The translations under genes and the position numbers were made by a program. This document shows positions 10,585 through 19,580 of a stretch of DNA of 21,775 bases, piece by piece. This stretch comes from Larix sibirica. Its lineage: Eukaryota > Streptophyta > Pinopsida > Pinales > Pinaceae. The notes below the pieces were generated by a model. That model made no database searches and was not told where the DNA came from. It saw only the letters and a list, made by a program, of their open reading frames with translations. The DNA lies in the NCBI GenBank assembly GCA_004151065.3, contig NWUY0300044404.1:1-21775 (forward strand). Direction: 5' to 3'. Each line of letters begins with the position of its first letter. Positions within the stretch are counted from its first letter, which is position 1.

Positions 10585-11457
10585 AATATCTTTGAAGGCT
10601 ATTGACTCATGACTCTTTTCTTCTTTAGAATAAAATACGTATCTTCCCGGACGTACCTCACTCATTATTCCCCTCTTTGCATAAAAAGTCCTACTCTCAT
10701 TAATACTTCTTGCATTCAATGATTACCCTAATTGCAATGTTTGTATGGTTAACAATATTTATATGATTATATCCAAAATAATATCCTTATAGATTCCTCT
10801 AGGCCGAGAGATAAATTATAATCATTTTCCTGATGAGTTGTTCACACATAGAAATGATTTTTGTAATTAAATATAATAAAAAGATGAACAATGCAAGGGA
10901 TTTGTCTAGCAAACTTATGTTGAATTGGAGATGATATAAGCAGTATTAGAGTATTTAGCATTTTTTTTTAAATTTCGAATAAAATATTATTTATAGTTGT
11001 TAAAAACGATATCAATTGAATAATATAACCTATCCCAAAAAAATGAGAAGGTATTGAACAAAGGGACTATTAAATTGCAATAGAAAAAAATACAGGGGCA
11101 AAACCAGTAGTGGAAACCATCAAACATTGTACATTGCAAAAAAATTGCCCACGAACATAAAAACGACAGCCAAATAGCACTCATAAATTGTACAACTATA
11201 AAATAGTTTAATAGTCATTAAAAATGGGGTAAGTTTATCGAATAAGAATATGTATCTTTTTGGTTAGTTTCATAAAATATATAAATTTATAAAATAAAAC
11301 ATATACACTTTTTTTCCAAGTTAACATGGGAGCCAAACATAATATATAAATAAAAAAATTATTTTCATATTAATATAATAACAATAAAGAAAATCTTTAA
11401 AAAAAAAATTAATATGTAAAACTTATATCTGTTTTTCTTATAGGTTTGTGGAATTTT

Positions 11458-11460
<3 letters not shown>

Positions 11461-11500
<40 letters not shown>

Positions 11501-11501
11501 N
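11461..11501. repeat. (TA)20 microsatellite followed by an ambiguous base
   Basis: Forty bases of pure TA end at an N (11501), the only ambiguous base in the window. The N suggests that the repeat length was not resolved in assembly, so spacing across this point is uncertain. It sits at the end of repeat copy A. Confidence 0.95.
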
Positions 11502-11538
11502 ATCCCTAGACCCCTTTAAGCTTTCTGTTAAAGCATCA

Positions 11539-11652
11539 ATGGAGACTGTGCGCGCAGAAATGGCCGGAGGCATCCGGCTTTATGGAAAGCGGGAACTTGG
11601 GGATACATTGTATTCGTCGGGAAAACTTTTATGGAAGTTCCAACACGCAAAC
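11539..11652 (+). pseudogene. Exon-like open segment of unknown origin, + strand
   Basis: From an ATG at 11539 a 38-codon frame reads METVRAEMAGGIRLYGKREL, then GDTLYSSGKLLWKFQHAN, and stops being GC-rich exactly at a possible splice donor (AAC|GTAATG, GT at 11653). The base composition is clearly higher in G+C than the AT-rich repeats on both sides, which suggests protein-coding ancestry, possibly a first exon or a captured gene fragment. I do not recognise the protein family. No continuation exon was found in the next kilobase by eye. It could be a chance frame in foreign DNA; function is not claimed. Confidence 0.35.
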
Positions 11653-11816
11653 GTAATGTCTTTGGTTTTTCATTTTTATATGAATATTTTCTTTGGATTA
11701 TTTAAGAAAATGGAATAATATCGAGCTAGTTGGTGAAGTAGTTAAGAGTAATACTCATCTTCGCCCTTTCCCCAACTTAATATTAATTTTCAATTAGGAA
11801 TGTGTTGACCCAACTA

Positions 11817-11956
11817 GACATATTAACTAAACAAGATCTTATATTATAGATTGCAAGGTACAAGACATATTGACTAAACATAAACAAGATCTTATAATAT
11901 AGATTGTAAGGTACAAGACATATTAACTAAACAAGATCTTATAGATGGGAAGGTAT
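11817..11956. repeat. Tandem repeat of about 50 bp, three copies
   Basis: GACATATTAACTAAACAAGA, then TCTTATA and an AGATTG(C/T)AAGGTACAA tail, begins at 11817, 11864 and 11917. Steps are 47 and 53 because the second copy carries an extra AACATA and the third is shortened after TCTTATAGATGG. Confidence 0.85.
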
Positions 11957-12043
11957 AGATTACCGAAAAATGTTGTCCATCATGTTTATACCAAGATGAG
12001 GACCATTCCTTTTGGTCACTTTTATTTTCTTCGGGGTAGTTTT

Positions 12044-12126
12044 CATACACAATCTTAACCTAACTTATATCCACAATCTTAACCTAACTTATAGGAAATT
12101 TTTCATCCACAATCCTAACTTATAGG
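12044..12126. repeat. Short tandem repeat of 24-36 bp, three copies
   Basis: CACAATCTTAACCTAACTTATA starts at 12048 and 12072, and a shortened form CACAATCCTAACTTATAGG at 12108. The last two copies are followed by TAGGAAA, and the third is preceded by TTTTTCAT. It lies 90 bases after the previous array, in DNA between the two long repeat copies. Confidence 0.85.
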
Positions 12127-12233
12127 AAAGTGATTTGTGATGCTTTAATATTTACAATGTTTATAAGTAAAAATTAAATTTAATATATAGAGATATTATA
12201 TTTTTATTTTAATTGTTTATGTATTATTTTATT

Positions 12234-12989
12234 GAACAAGAGTCATGAGGTGGTAATGTCTCCGACATTGCACTTGAGTTGACAATTGCTATGAGTTTTA
12301 TTAACTAAATCAATATTAATTAGTTTTTTATTATTTTGCATGTGGTCCATACAAGATTAGAGTTAAATCAACTTGTTGAAATAAAGTACATTTATTTATG
12401 TGTCACTTTTCAAATAATAATACATATTCTTTTGCATGGATTACAATATTTAGCATTATGTTTTTTCTAAATTTAGAATAAAAATTTATCTATAACAGTT
12501 AAAGACGGTATCAATTGAATAATATAACCTATCCTCGAAAAAATAAAAAGAGTGTTGAACAAAGGGGCTATTAAATTGCAATAGAAAAAAATACAAGGCT
12601 AAAACCAACAGTGGAAACCATCAAACATTGTACATTACAAAAAAATTGCCCGAGAGCATAAAAACCATAGCCCAATAACATTCATAAATTGCACACAGAA
12701 AATCATGGTTGCCATAAAATAGTTTAATACTAGTTAAAAATGGGGTAAGCTTATGGAATAAGAATATGTATCTTTTAAGTAAAATAAAATCATATAAATT
12801 TATAAAATAACACATATACACCCTTTTTCCTAACACTTAGGAGTTAAACATAATATATAAATAAAAATTTTATTTCCATATTAATATAATAACCATAAAG
12901 AAAAACTTTTAAAAGAATAATTAATATGCAAAACTTATACTTGTTTTTCTTATAGGTTCGTGGAATGTTATATATATATATATATATAT
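12234..12989. repeat. Long direct repeat, copy B (shortened)
   Basis: This copy matches copy A (9248-11500) in the same orientation: GAGGTGGTAATGTCTCCGAC at the left, then the block CAATTGAATAATATAACCTA near 12511, then GGAAACCATCAAACATTGTA near 12613, and a closing (TA)n at 12969-12989. Relative to copy A it lacks about 1.43 kb at a junction near 12447 and a smaller piece of about 60 bases near 12405. Divergence by eye is roughly 10-15 percent. After the TA tract the two copies no longer align clearly. It starts 0.73 kb after copy A ends. Confidence 0.75.
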
Positions 12990-13298
12990 GCATTTATAGA
13001 TCCCAAACCACTTGTGTTTATACTCTGCAGTCATCCACCTCCTTTGATCAATCCATATAAGATCCAATTTTGGTACAGATACATACAAAAATATGGATAT
13101 AACAATGAAAATACTCACAGATTTATTTTGTACTTATAAGAGATTAATGTTGAACATAGTTCTATGATACGCAGTTTAGTTTGCATTTAACTTTTTCATA
13201 ACAATTTGATGTTCATGACCACTCTTTGCTCCAACAAACACAAGATCATTCAACCTAAACTGGATTGCAAAAACAAAAAGAGGAAGATAACATTTTAC

Positions 13299-13539
13299 CT
13301 AAAATCAGCAGGGCGACTGGAAAAACTTCAAGAATAGGCAAAAACAAACCTCCAATTATACCATGCCCCATCACAGCCAACAAAAGCTTGCTTCCATTCG
13401 ACATAAAGGTAGCCACCTGGAACATCAGGTATCGATAAATGGCCAGCAAATACAAGGTTCCCACAATAGATGTAGTGCAAGGCATGAAACTGTAAGTCTC
13501 ATCGCAACTACTCAAAGACAAAACCCATTGTAGTCCAGT
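13299..13539 (-). pseudogene. Exon-like segment encoding a multi-pass membrane region, - strand
   Basis: On the minus strand a 241-base block reads 80 codons without a stop and is bordered by AG at its start (TTTGTAG|ACTGG) and GT at its end (TTTTAG|GTAAAATG), the signals of an internal plant exon. The peptide begins TGLQWVLSLSSCDETYSF and then contains two or three long hydrophobic stretches, including TSIVGTLYLLAIYRYLMFQV and AVMGHGIIGGLFLPILEVF, so it would be a piece of an integral membrane protein. I do not recognise the family. An in-frame stop sits just before the acceptor, which supports the splice reading. No partner exon was identified. It may be an exon of a host gene with large introns, or a captured fragment; no poly(A) or terminal repeat distinguishes these. 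Confidence 0.45.
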
Positions 13540-13880
13540 CTACAAAGTGGGATTCACTATAAATCCCCGAGGAGCCATCTCACGAAATCCATTGAAAATC
13601 AATTTTACCCACGTTTGATTCCCGTTGAGTATCTCTGGAGAAGAAGTGGCCTTTGTGTTGTGTTGTGGACACATACACATTGCAAAAGCAACATCGAAAC
13701 GAGTACAAAGATCCCCTTCATCGCAGGAGCACCTTATGCTTGCTAGTCGGATTCAATATCATTCCCTTGGTTACCTAGGAATATTTTTATTTGAAATCAA
13801 ATACCCAAGAAAGAACTATAAGGTAAACAAAGGATTTGTACATGTATTTAACACCTTCAAATTGGAAAATCCAAATTATT

Positions 13881-14210
13881 GTTGTAACAACACTACACTG
13901 CACTTATTTTACACTGCATTCATACCGCACTTACTGCAACTAGCCCATTATGCGAGTACGCATTGCATTCATACCGCACTTACTACATCCAACCCACTGT
14001 GTGAGTACGCACTATATTCATACCGCACTTACTGCAACCATCCCACTACTCCAAGTTCTCGTTGTAACAACACTACACTACATTCATACCGCACTTATTT
14101 TACAATGCATTCATACCTCACTTACTGTATCTAGCCCACTATGCGAGTACGCATTGCATTCATACCACACTTATTGTAGCCAGCCCATTATTCCCAGGAC
14201 GCTTACATAA
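13881..14210. repeat. 49-bp minisatellite with a higher-order duplication
   Basis: CATTCATACCGCACTTACTG, followed by (G/C)CCCA-type sequence and TGCGAGTACGCA, recurs at 13917, 13966, 14015, 14081, 14108 and 14157. Steps are 49, 49, 66, 27 and 49. The irregular middle arises because the leader GTTGTAACAACACTACACT (13881) reappears at 14061, so about 180 bases appear duplicated as a block. The open frames 13625-14134 and 13950-14210 run through this array and are not credible genes. Confidence 0.9.
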
Positions 14211-14390
14211 GCCCGCCATCAACTCTGAGGATGTAGAAAACTAAAACTACATCACATTATCTAACTCCAATCACAAAGCCAATAAATACTATTTTTAAAA
14301 GTCATAAATAAAAAAAATCACAATGCTAATGTTCCAACCATAACAATATCAAAAATTTCAATGCCACATGCTTGATTAATCGACGTCCAT

Positions 14391-14444
14391 GATTACTAAA
14401 TGTCGGGGACATACCAAGATTACTAAAGGTCAGGGACATACCAA
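14391..14444. repeat. 27-bp tandem duplication
   Basis: GATTACTAAATGTCGGGGAC and its neighbour GATTACTAAAGGTCAGGGAC, each followed by ATACCAA, start at 14391 and 14418. The step is exactly 27 bases with two differences in the twenty bases shown. The overlapping open frames on both strands are by-products. Confidence 0.9.
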
Positions 14445-15429
14445 AGGTTTGTTTAAATTCATTGTTAGACGAAGGCATCCACAGCAACAAGGAAATCAAA
14501 TAGTATGTTCGTGTTATCTCATCCCCACCACTGACCATTGGTATCAACCCCATCATTGTACACTTGTTAGGTAGGCCTTTCCACGTGCTCGTTTCATTGG
14601 AAATTTACTTCATTAGGGTAAAATGTCAAATGGTTGTTCATAAAATATAAAAAATGAACCTTTTGGAATCTTTCCACCTATTCACCTTTGGAATCTTCAT
14701 TGGAACCATGATTATGCCCCGCCCTTTTCAAAACCCAACATTTCATAATAAAATAAAAGGGGAGCCGAGTGGAATCAAACAAGGGGAAATTCATAAGAAA
14801 CCAACCCACTCCATACCCTCCTTCCTTAAGCATGGATTTCATACGTGAGCATACACGATGAGGGCTCATTCCACACAAGCTTACCGTGCCACTAATTCAA
14901 GAATTCAAGTAGTGTATATCCGCACTAGTAGCACTCTATCTTTACTTTCTTAGCGAGAAACATTAGTATTCCTACCAACCTAGTTCCATCTCGAGAATTG
15001 AATCATGGGCGTGTGTTTCGTTTGGGTATTTGTTCTAGTATGAATTTCACTAAGCCATCCTATTCACTCTGAAATATCAATGGGTGTTGAAGAAAATGCT
15101 TTATAGTCAAACATCATTTGGGCTTAATACAAGTTACCATTAATAATTGGAATAAAATCACTGAATGATTACAGCTTAGGTTTCTTTCCAAGATAATCCG
15201 CGATTTCCCCGAGTCCTGGTCACTTTTTCCCTAAAGCAAATCATTCTAAACCTAGGATGTGCCTCATGCAGTTTAGGGAAAGCAATCTGCTAACAAGAAA
15301 CCTCTTATTTTCTTGAAGTTTCTTCAAAGGAAAGGAAAGGGGGAAGACACTCTAAATTTTAAGATGCTTGATATTTTACGATCATTTCTTAGAAATTGCA
15401 AGATGATTTTGTTATGTTTCTAATTGCAC
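14445..15429. other. 1 kb without recognisable gene
   Basis: No family, RNA gene or array is seen. The open frame 14678-14878 on the minus strand and its counterpart on the plus strand have no recognisable motif. The stretch may hold the right end of the inserted material and the leader of the 3' frame; that boundary is not visible. Confidence 0.4.
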
Positions 15430-16800
15430 TAATTAGTTATGATGATGACAATATTGAGCCATGGGATAATGAAATGGCTTACTAGTGAGCCAAGCTGAAG
15501 GGGAAGGCAATGCAAGAATTATCCTCAACTAAAGAGGAAAAGACCGTCAACACACACTTTTGGGACACAAACATTGATACTAAATTTGGTCCTTCATCTA
15601 AGTGGGGTGAGATATATAAGATATTAAAAAGTAAAAACTATATGGATATTCTTGTTTAAGATAGAAATGATATTGGGTTCTATCACAATATTCAAAGATT
15701 GTAGCTTCAAAGGGTGGAGGCCAGGCCAACCATTTTTCCTTGCGTCAAGTTAATTTCTTGGATCCTAATAAGAGTGTACATTGAATATGATTTGATTATC
15801 AATGCGAATAAGTCCAAATTCATTGCATCCTTCCAACCCTTCGAGTTAGATATCTACTACAATTTCCCAACACCAAAGGTGCATCTAACAGATGAGTGCA
15901 TCACCCAAGTACAACTAGATCATATCTATGAATGCATTATAATATGGGGGGGTGGGGGGTAAATTTTTAAAGAGAAATGGAAGGGTTGTCCCTACCCTAC
16001 AAAGTGTCTAAGCCCCCCTTACTGGATGGCCACAATGTTGTTGGCCAAGTTGTTTGGGGAAGGAGACGCTTCTATGTTCTATGAAGCATTGGTACATGTA
16101 CTGCATACTGTGTTCACCCATGGATACACCCTCAACTAGGTATCGATCTTATCTACTAATTTGAGGTAGACTAGATCGTAACTTAAAGGAACCCACCTTC
16201 AGGGAAGGCATCAAGTTCTACATGTCATCATATCTATTAGATGTGATTTATTCTGTAAACTCATTATTGGGGATGAGATGGGCATGTAAACATGTTGAGC
16301 CGGCCATTCACATATATTGCAAACTACTATGGGAACATAAGTATATGAGAAATTATTAGAAAATATGCGAGGAATTCATAAGGACCTTGTATGCACTTAT
16401 CCATCAACAACAACAAAATTACATGTTTGATGTTGCATTTGAGGTTTTGATTGATATAGGAGATTGGTATCTCAATAACTACTATTCGTATTTGAAAATC
16501 TATGGGTTCTCTCATCCACCTCACACCCTCCCCATATACGTTACCAATAATATGGTATTGATATAGATTGCGTACCAAACATGTAACAATCGAATAGGCT
16601 CAACATTATCATCAAGCAAGAGCTCTATATGGCCCCCACTGCCTCTAATTGTGGGAATTTATAGCATATAATCGATCAAAGATGCATGTCAAGTAGAACT
16701 AGATTTGAATTATTTTCACTTCAATGTCAATAATTTCGAGAGAAATGAACCGCTTAAAGTAGTAGAGAGGAAATGTAACTCATTGCACCGATAGGATCTT
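15430..16800 (+). pseudogene. 3' reading frame of the retroelement, N-terminal and central part, unknown function
   Basis: A protein-like signal continues through several frames. It begins with an acidic and charged part (DDDNIEPWDNEMAY at about 15439, then KEEKTVNTHFWDTNIDTKFG), then the longest open piece 15714-15962 with YIEYDLIINANKSKFIASFQ and FELDIYYNFPTPKVHLTDE, ending in a WGG motif. After a G-run frameshift near 15945-15960 other frames give VVGQVVWGRRRFYVL-like residues and, from about 16195, a long piece with FYMSSYLLDVIYSV, WACKHVEPAIHIYCKLLWEH, IGDWYLNNYYSYLKIYGFSH and PHTLPIYVTNNM. Long aromatic-rich hydrophobic runs and conserved-looking Trp and Tyr suggest a folded domain rather than an env glycoprotein; no signal peptide or furin-like site is seen. 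I recognise no known domain. Position after pol and before the right LTR makes it an extra ORF of the element. Confidence 0.55.
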
Positions 16801-16851
16801 TCTACAACCTAATATGAGGGAGAAGTGTAATTGCGTGCTCAACATGGACTT

Positions 16852-17016
16852 TACACATGGCACTTTAATCAAATAATAAAATATTATGTAAAATAATTAT
16901 TTTACAATGTCAACCCTAATCTAAAATGTAGAAGTGAAGTTGAAACATGACACTTTAATAAAATAATAAAATATTATGCAAATAAAATGTTTACAATGTC
17001 GACCCTAACATAAACT
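16852..17016. repeat. 90-bp tandem duplication, AT-rich
   Basis: CACTTTAATCAAATAATAAA followed by ATATTATG(T/C)A, a TTACAATGTC(A/G)ACCCTAA tail and AACTTGAA-like end recurs at 16861 and 16951, a step of 90. The second copy is about nine bases shorter in its AT core. It interrupts the 3' reading frame and lies near the inverted repeat downstream. Confidence 0.85.
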
Positions 17017-17163
17017 TGAAAACCAAAGAGATATATATTCCAATTAATTAAAACTAAAAAGTTAATGATACTTTTTCTATGCAATATGGGAGTTGAGCCA
17101 TCTCTAAACCATGATTTACATATGAATATTTTAAGAACATATGATAGATTTACATATTAAAAC

Positions 17164-17322
17164 AGTATAGATCCATCTTAACTCCAGATCCACCAATAAC
17201 CTAGAGGTATCAAATCCCTTGATGTGCAAACTCAAGTGAAAAAATTGAGGAAAATTTTGCACTTCAAGAGATTTGATCCCTCTTGGCACTTGGTAGATCC
17301 GGAGTTAAGATGTATCTATACT
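17164..17322. repeat. Long hairpin: 67-bp inverted repeat with 25-base loop
   Basis: Arm 1 (17164-17230) and the reverse complement of arm 2 (17256-17322) align without gaps with 57 of 67 bases matching (85 percent) by hand count. Arm 1 begins AGTATAGATCCATCTTAACT and arm 2 ends with the complement, AGTTAAGATGTATCTATACT. The loop is 17231-17255. Arm 2 encodes part of the adjacent open frame (FDPSWHLVDPELRC), so arm 1 may be an inverted copy of coding sequence. An RNA across it would form a long near-perfect stem. Confidence 0.9.
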
Positions 17323-18754
17323 AGTCTAAATTCAACTATCCTTACACTCATGAGGTATTCCAGGAGGAGGAGGTATATAGAAGATTTCACTCATTGGAGG
17401 AGCTATCAAAAAGAATGGGCAAGGGAAAAGTGTATCTAGTCATTGCTAAGGAAAAGAAGAGAAGGAAAGGTAGGAAGCTCTGTTAAGAGCTCAAGAAGAA
17501 GTTTCCAGGAAGAAAGAAGAGGAAGAAGATGTAGAGGGGATTGCAAAAGAAGAAAGGTTAAGGAAATGTTCAAGAAGAAAAGAAATAAGGAGAATACAAT
17601 ACAAATGATCTAGAAACACCCATGACAATGCCACCTGAAACTAGTATACCCACAGTTTACATCTGATCAAATCCTTCTCCTACTAACCATCACTGGAGGA
17701 CACTTCCCACTTTTAGAGCTTCATTTTTTACACCACACGAGGAATAATTAATATCCTCATTAAGTTCCTATATAATTGATAGAAAAAATAAATAGATAGT
17801 GAAAAGGACTCACATGAGACTTAAACTATCTAAATAGCAGGCCATGGAAGTTACAACATAAGTCTAAATTTTTACTCAATTAGGAAGAGATTTGAAAGCA
17901 ATGGTATTAGAAAATGTGGCCAATGCTATGGATAAATATTTCAACATTGCTAATATGGTCAAGGAGATCAAAGGTTACAAAAGATAAATAAACACTTTGA
18001 AAGATAAGATGATGACAGTGCAAAACAAGAACAAGATTCTACAAGAAGAGAATGAGGAGTTGTGGAAAGAAAAGGGATGAATTGTAGAATTCATAACCTG
18101 TACATGGAATTTACCGATCAATTTGGAAAATGCTTAGTTTTATTTGCAAGAGCAAGTGCGGACATTATAGAGAATAGTGGTTTGACTAGAAATGATATCA
18201 TGGCACAAACGAGAGATCAAGAAATCAATGTTGTCTTGATAGGATCATTGAGTGGTGGAAATAGAAATAAATGCAATTGCAGAATTTTCAAGAATAAATA
18301 CAAAGGAGGAAAAGAAATATTATAAATCCATTGCCAACACTAGGAAATCCATTGCTAATATAGATAAGGATATAGTTGCATCTCTAAATAAGTTCCAGCA
18401 TACCTTCCAAACTATCTAGAAATTCATGGAACATCGCAAATTACCTTCATTTGGAGATTAGGATAACACAAATTCATCAAAACAAAGAACTAAAGAATTA
18501 ACAAACATCAATAAGGAAAGCAGTTGGTTAGTGAAGAAATATCAAGTGTGACTGCTGAAAATTTGATGGAGTTGATGGAAATTAATCCCACCAAAGATGC
18601 CACTCTTATAAAATCATACAACATGTGCTTGCAAAGGAATCTAATAGTTATATCGAATGATGTGATGGATCATGATGTCACCTTCGAAACCCTCCATTCC
18701 CACAAATTTAAGGATATTTACAAATATTGTAACATGTGGAACACTTGTTAAAAA
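17224..18754 (+). pseudogene. 3' reading frame of the retroelement, C-terminal part with coiled coil
   Basis: The frame resumes at 17224-17439 with KRFDPSWHLVDPELRCIYTS, an RRRRY basic cluster and THWRSYQKEWAREK. A Lys/Glu/Arg-rich stretch follows in shifting frames to about 17580, then a Pro/Thr-rich linker (PPETSIPTVYI, about 17634). At about 17894-18078 a strong coiled-coil pattern appears: MVKEIKGYK, INTLKDKMMTVQNKNKILQE and ENEELWKEKG, broken by a TAA and then a TGA. The piece 18062-18325 continues with FTDQFGKCLVLFARASADII and 18524-18751 ends in IYKYCNMWN with a TAA at 18749-18751, directly at the polypurine tract. Such a tail may mediate self-association, but that is inference. No known domain is recognised. 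The upstream half is at 15430-16800, separated by repeats. Confidence 0.55.
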
Positions 18755-18758
18755 GGGG
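18750..18758 (+). other. Polypurine tract candidate
   Basis: AAAAAGGGG, preceded by TTGTT and followed by CCCACCACC, lies just before the right LTR, where plus-strand DNA synthesis of an LTR element starts. The first clear LTR TG is at 18772, a gap of 13 bases, so either the LTR starts slightly earlier or the tract is imperfectly placed. Confidence 0.55.
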
Positions 18759-18771
18759 CCCACCACCGACT

Positions 18772-19580
18772 TGAATTTTAAATCATATTGTAATTTGACG
18801 TATATCATTGTAAATAACCTAGTCTAAGTGGTAGGATGGATGAGGATAAAAGGAGTCGAATGGTCACTAAAAGACAAAATAGGGGAAAAGAAGTTGAAGA
18901 GTCTAAAGGAGTGGTCACCAAAAAGTTCTTATAAATGTAATGAAGATAGGAGAACAAGGGGCTATTTTCTTGTACATTTGTATAGGTAAATCGTTTTAGT
19001 AGTCTGCTAATAAGAAGATGCCATTACTAGCCATAATTTTGGGAGATAAACTTTGTTCTTATGATGATTTTGCTCAAAACTCTTTTTCTCATATATTGCT
19101 CATGAAATGTGATGTAAGAATGTATTTTCTATACTTTGAATTCTATTTGGTCAAGAATGCATTCTTATGTTTTTTAATTTTTAGAAGTTTGGCTATAGCT
19201 CATGAATATTGAATTTAAAATGACTGGTAATTAGAGGCTTCTCTCACTAATTGGTCATCTCATTGTATTCCCATGGATGATTATAGTAATATCAATTAAT
19301 TATTGATATCATAGTGAAAGTATGTAAAATAATTCTATGTTTCAAATTATCTTACTTTTTCTCACTTAGCTCGAACATGTAGGATAGTTTTGCATATTGC
19401 ATATATGCATTGTGCATTTAAATATATTAAAATATTTTCATAACTAATAATGGATGTCGGGTTAGAATTTGAATGGATTCCCTACATAAAACAATGCAAG
19501 GTTTAATTGGAACCTATATTGGAGAGAATCTCTACGGTTGATCTACGGTTGATAAGAAGGACATTTTGTTCAAAATATCA
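18772..19580 (+). repeat. 3' LTR of the Ty3/gypsy element
   Basis: Colinear with 110-934 throughout: AAGTTGAAGAGTCTAAAGGA (18891), the TATA element, GAAGATGCCATTACTAGCCA (19013, matching AAAGATGCCATTTCTATCCA at 366), CTCATGAATATTGAATTTA (19199), GATATCATAGTGAAAGTA (19305), TAGGATAGTTTTGCATATTG (19380) and a final AGAAGGACATTTT to TATCA at 19580. It has several small indels relative to the left LTR. The open frame 19018-19212 is not a gene. Sequence after 19580 no longer resembles the region after the left LTR. Confidence 0.8.
18926..18941 (+). promoter_or_regulatory. TATA box of the 3' LTR
   Basis: TTCTTATAAATGTAATG is the counterpart of the 5' LTR element at 275-291, with one change. Retention in both LTRs supports it as the original U3 promoter. 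Confidence 0.6.

Larger units (their letters stand above)
9248..11500. repeat. Long direct repeat, copy A (2.25 kb)
   Basis: The two ends of this segment match copy B at 12234-12989. The left end (about 9248-9508, starting near GAGCTATGAGGTGGTAATG) matches 12234-12447, and the right end (about 10943-11500, from TATTTAGCAT to a (TA)n tract) matches about 12448-12989. The central 1.43 kb (9509-10942) is absent from copy B. No reverse transcriptase, transposase or terminal inverted repeat is recognised. The shared (TA)n end suggests an element that ends in, or inserts at, TA repeats, but a segmental duplication is equally possible. Orientation is not determined. It could also be intronic sequence of a broken gene. 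Confidence 0.7.
110..19580 (+). mobile_element. Decayed Ty3/gypsy LTR retrotransposon, about 19.5 kb
   Basis: Two direct repeats of about 0.8 kb flank, in order, gag, protease, an RNase H-like domain, reverse transcriptase, RNase H, integrase, an 8.3-kb unexplained interval, a 3' frame of unknown function and a polypurine tract. Integrase downstream of reverse transcriptase is the order that defines Ty3/gypsy as opposed to Ty1/copia. All coding parts carry many stops and frameshifts, and the LTRs differ at roughly a fifth to a quarter of positions in blocks compared by eye, so the insertion is old. The length is well above the usual range, partly because of probable nested insertions between 7140 and 15430. 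Outer borders are good to about 15 bases. No convincing target-site duplication is visible. Whether both LTRs come from one insertion is inferred from their colinear position. Confidence 0.85.

Noticed and set aside
10602-10700. Promoter with TGACTCA and a TATA-like box upstream of the exon-like segment at 11539
   Set aside because: The motifs are short, the distance is over 800 bases and a repeat end lies between; no transcript evidence.
10987-11184. Minus-strand frame rich in aromatic residues
   Set aside because: The corresponding part of repeat copy B (near 12500-12700) does not keep the same protein, so it is not under coding constraint.
13625-14134. 169-codon open frame, the longest in the window
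   Set aside because: Most of it translates the 49-bp minisatellite (repeated SYRTY-like residues); no domain, and the start is arbitrary.
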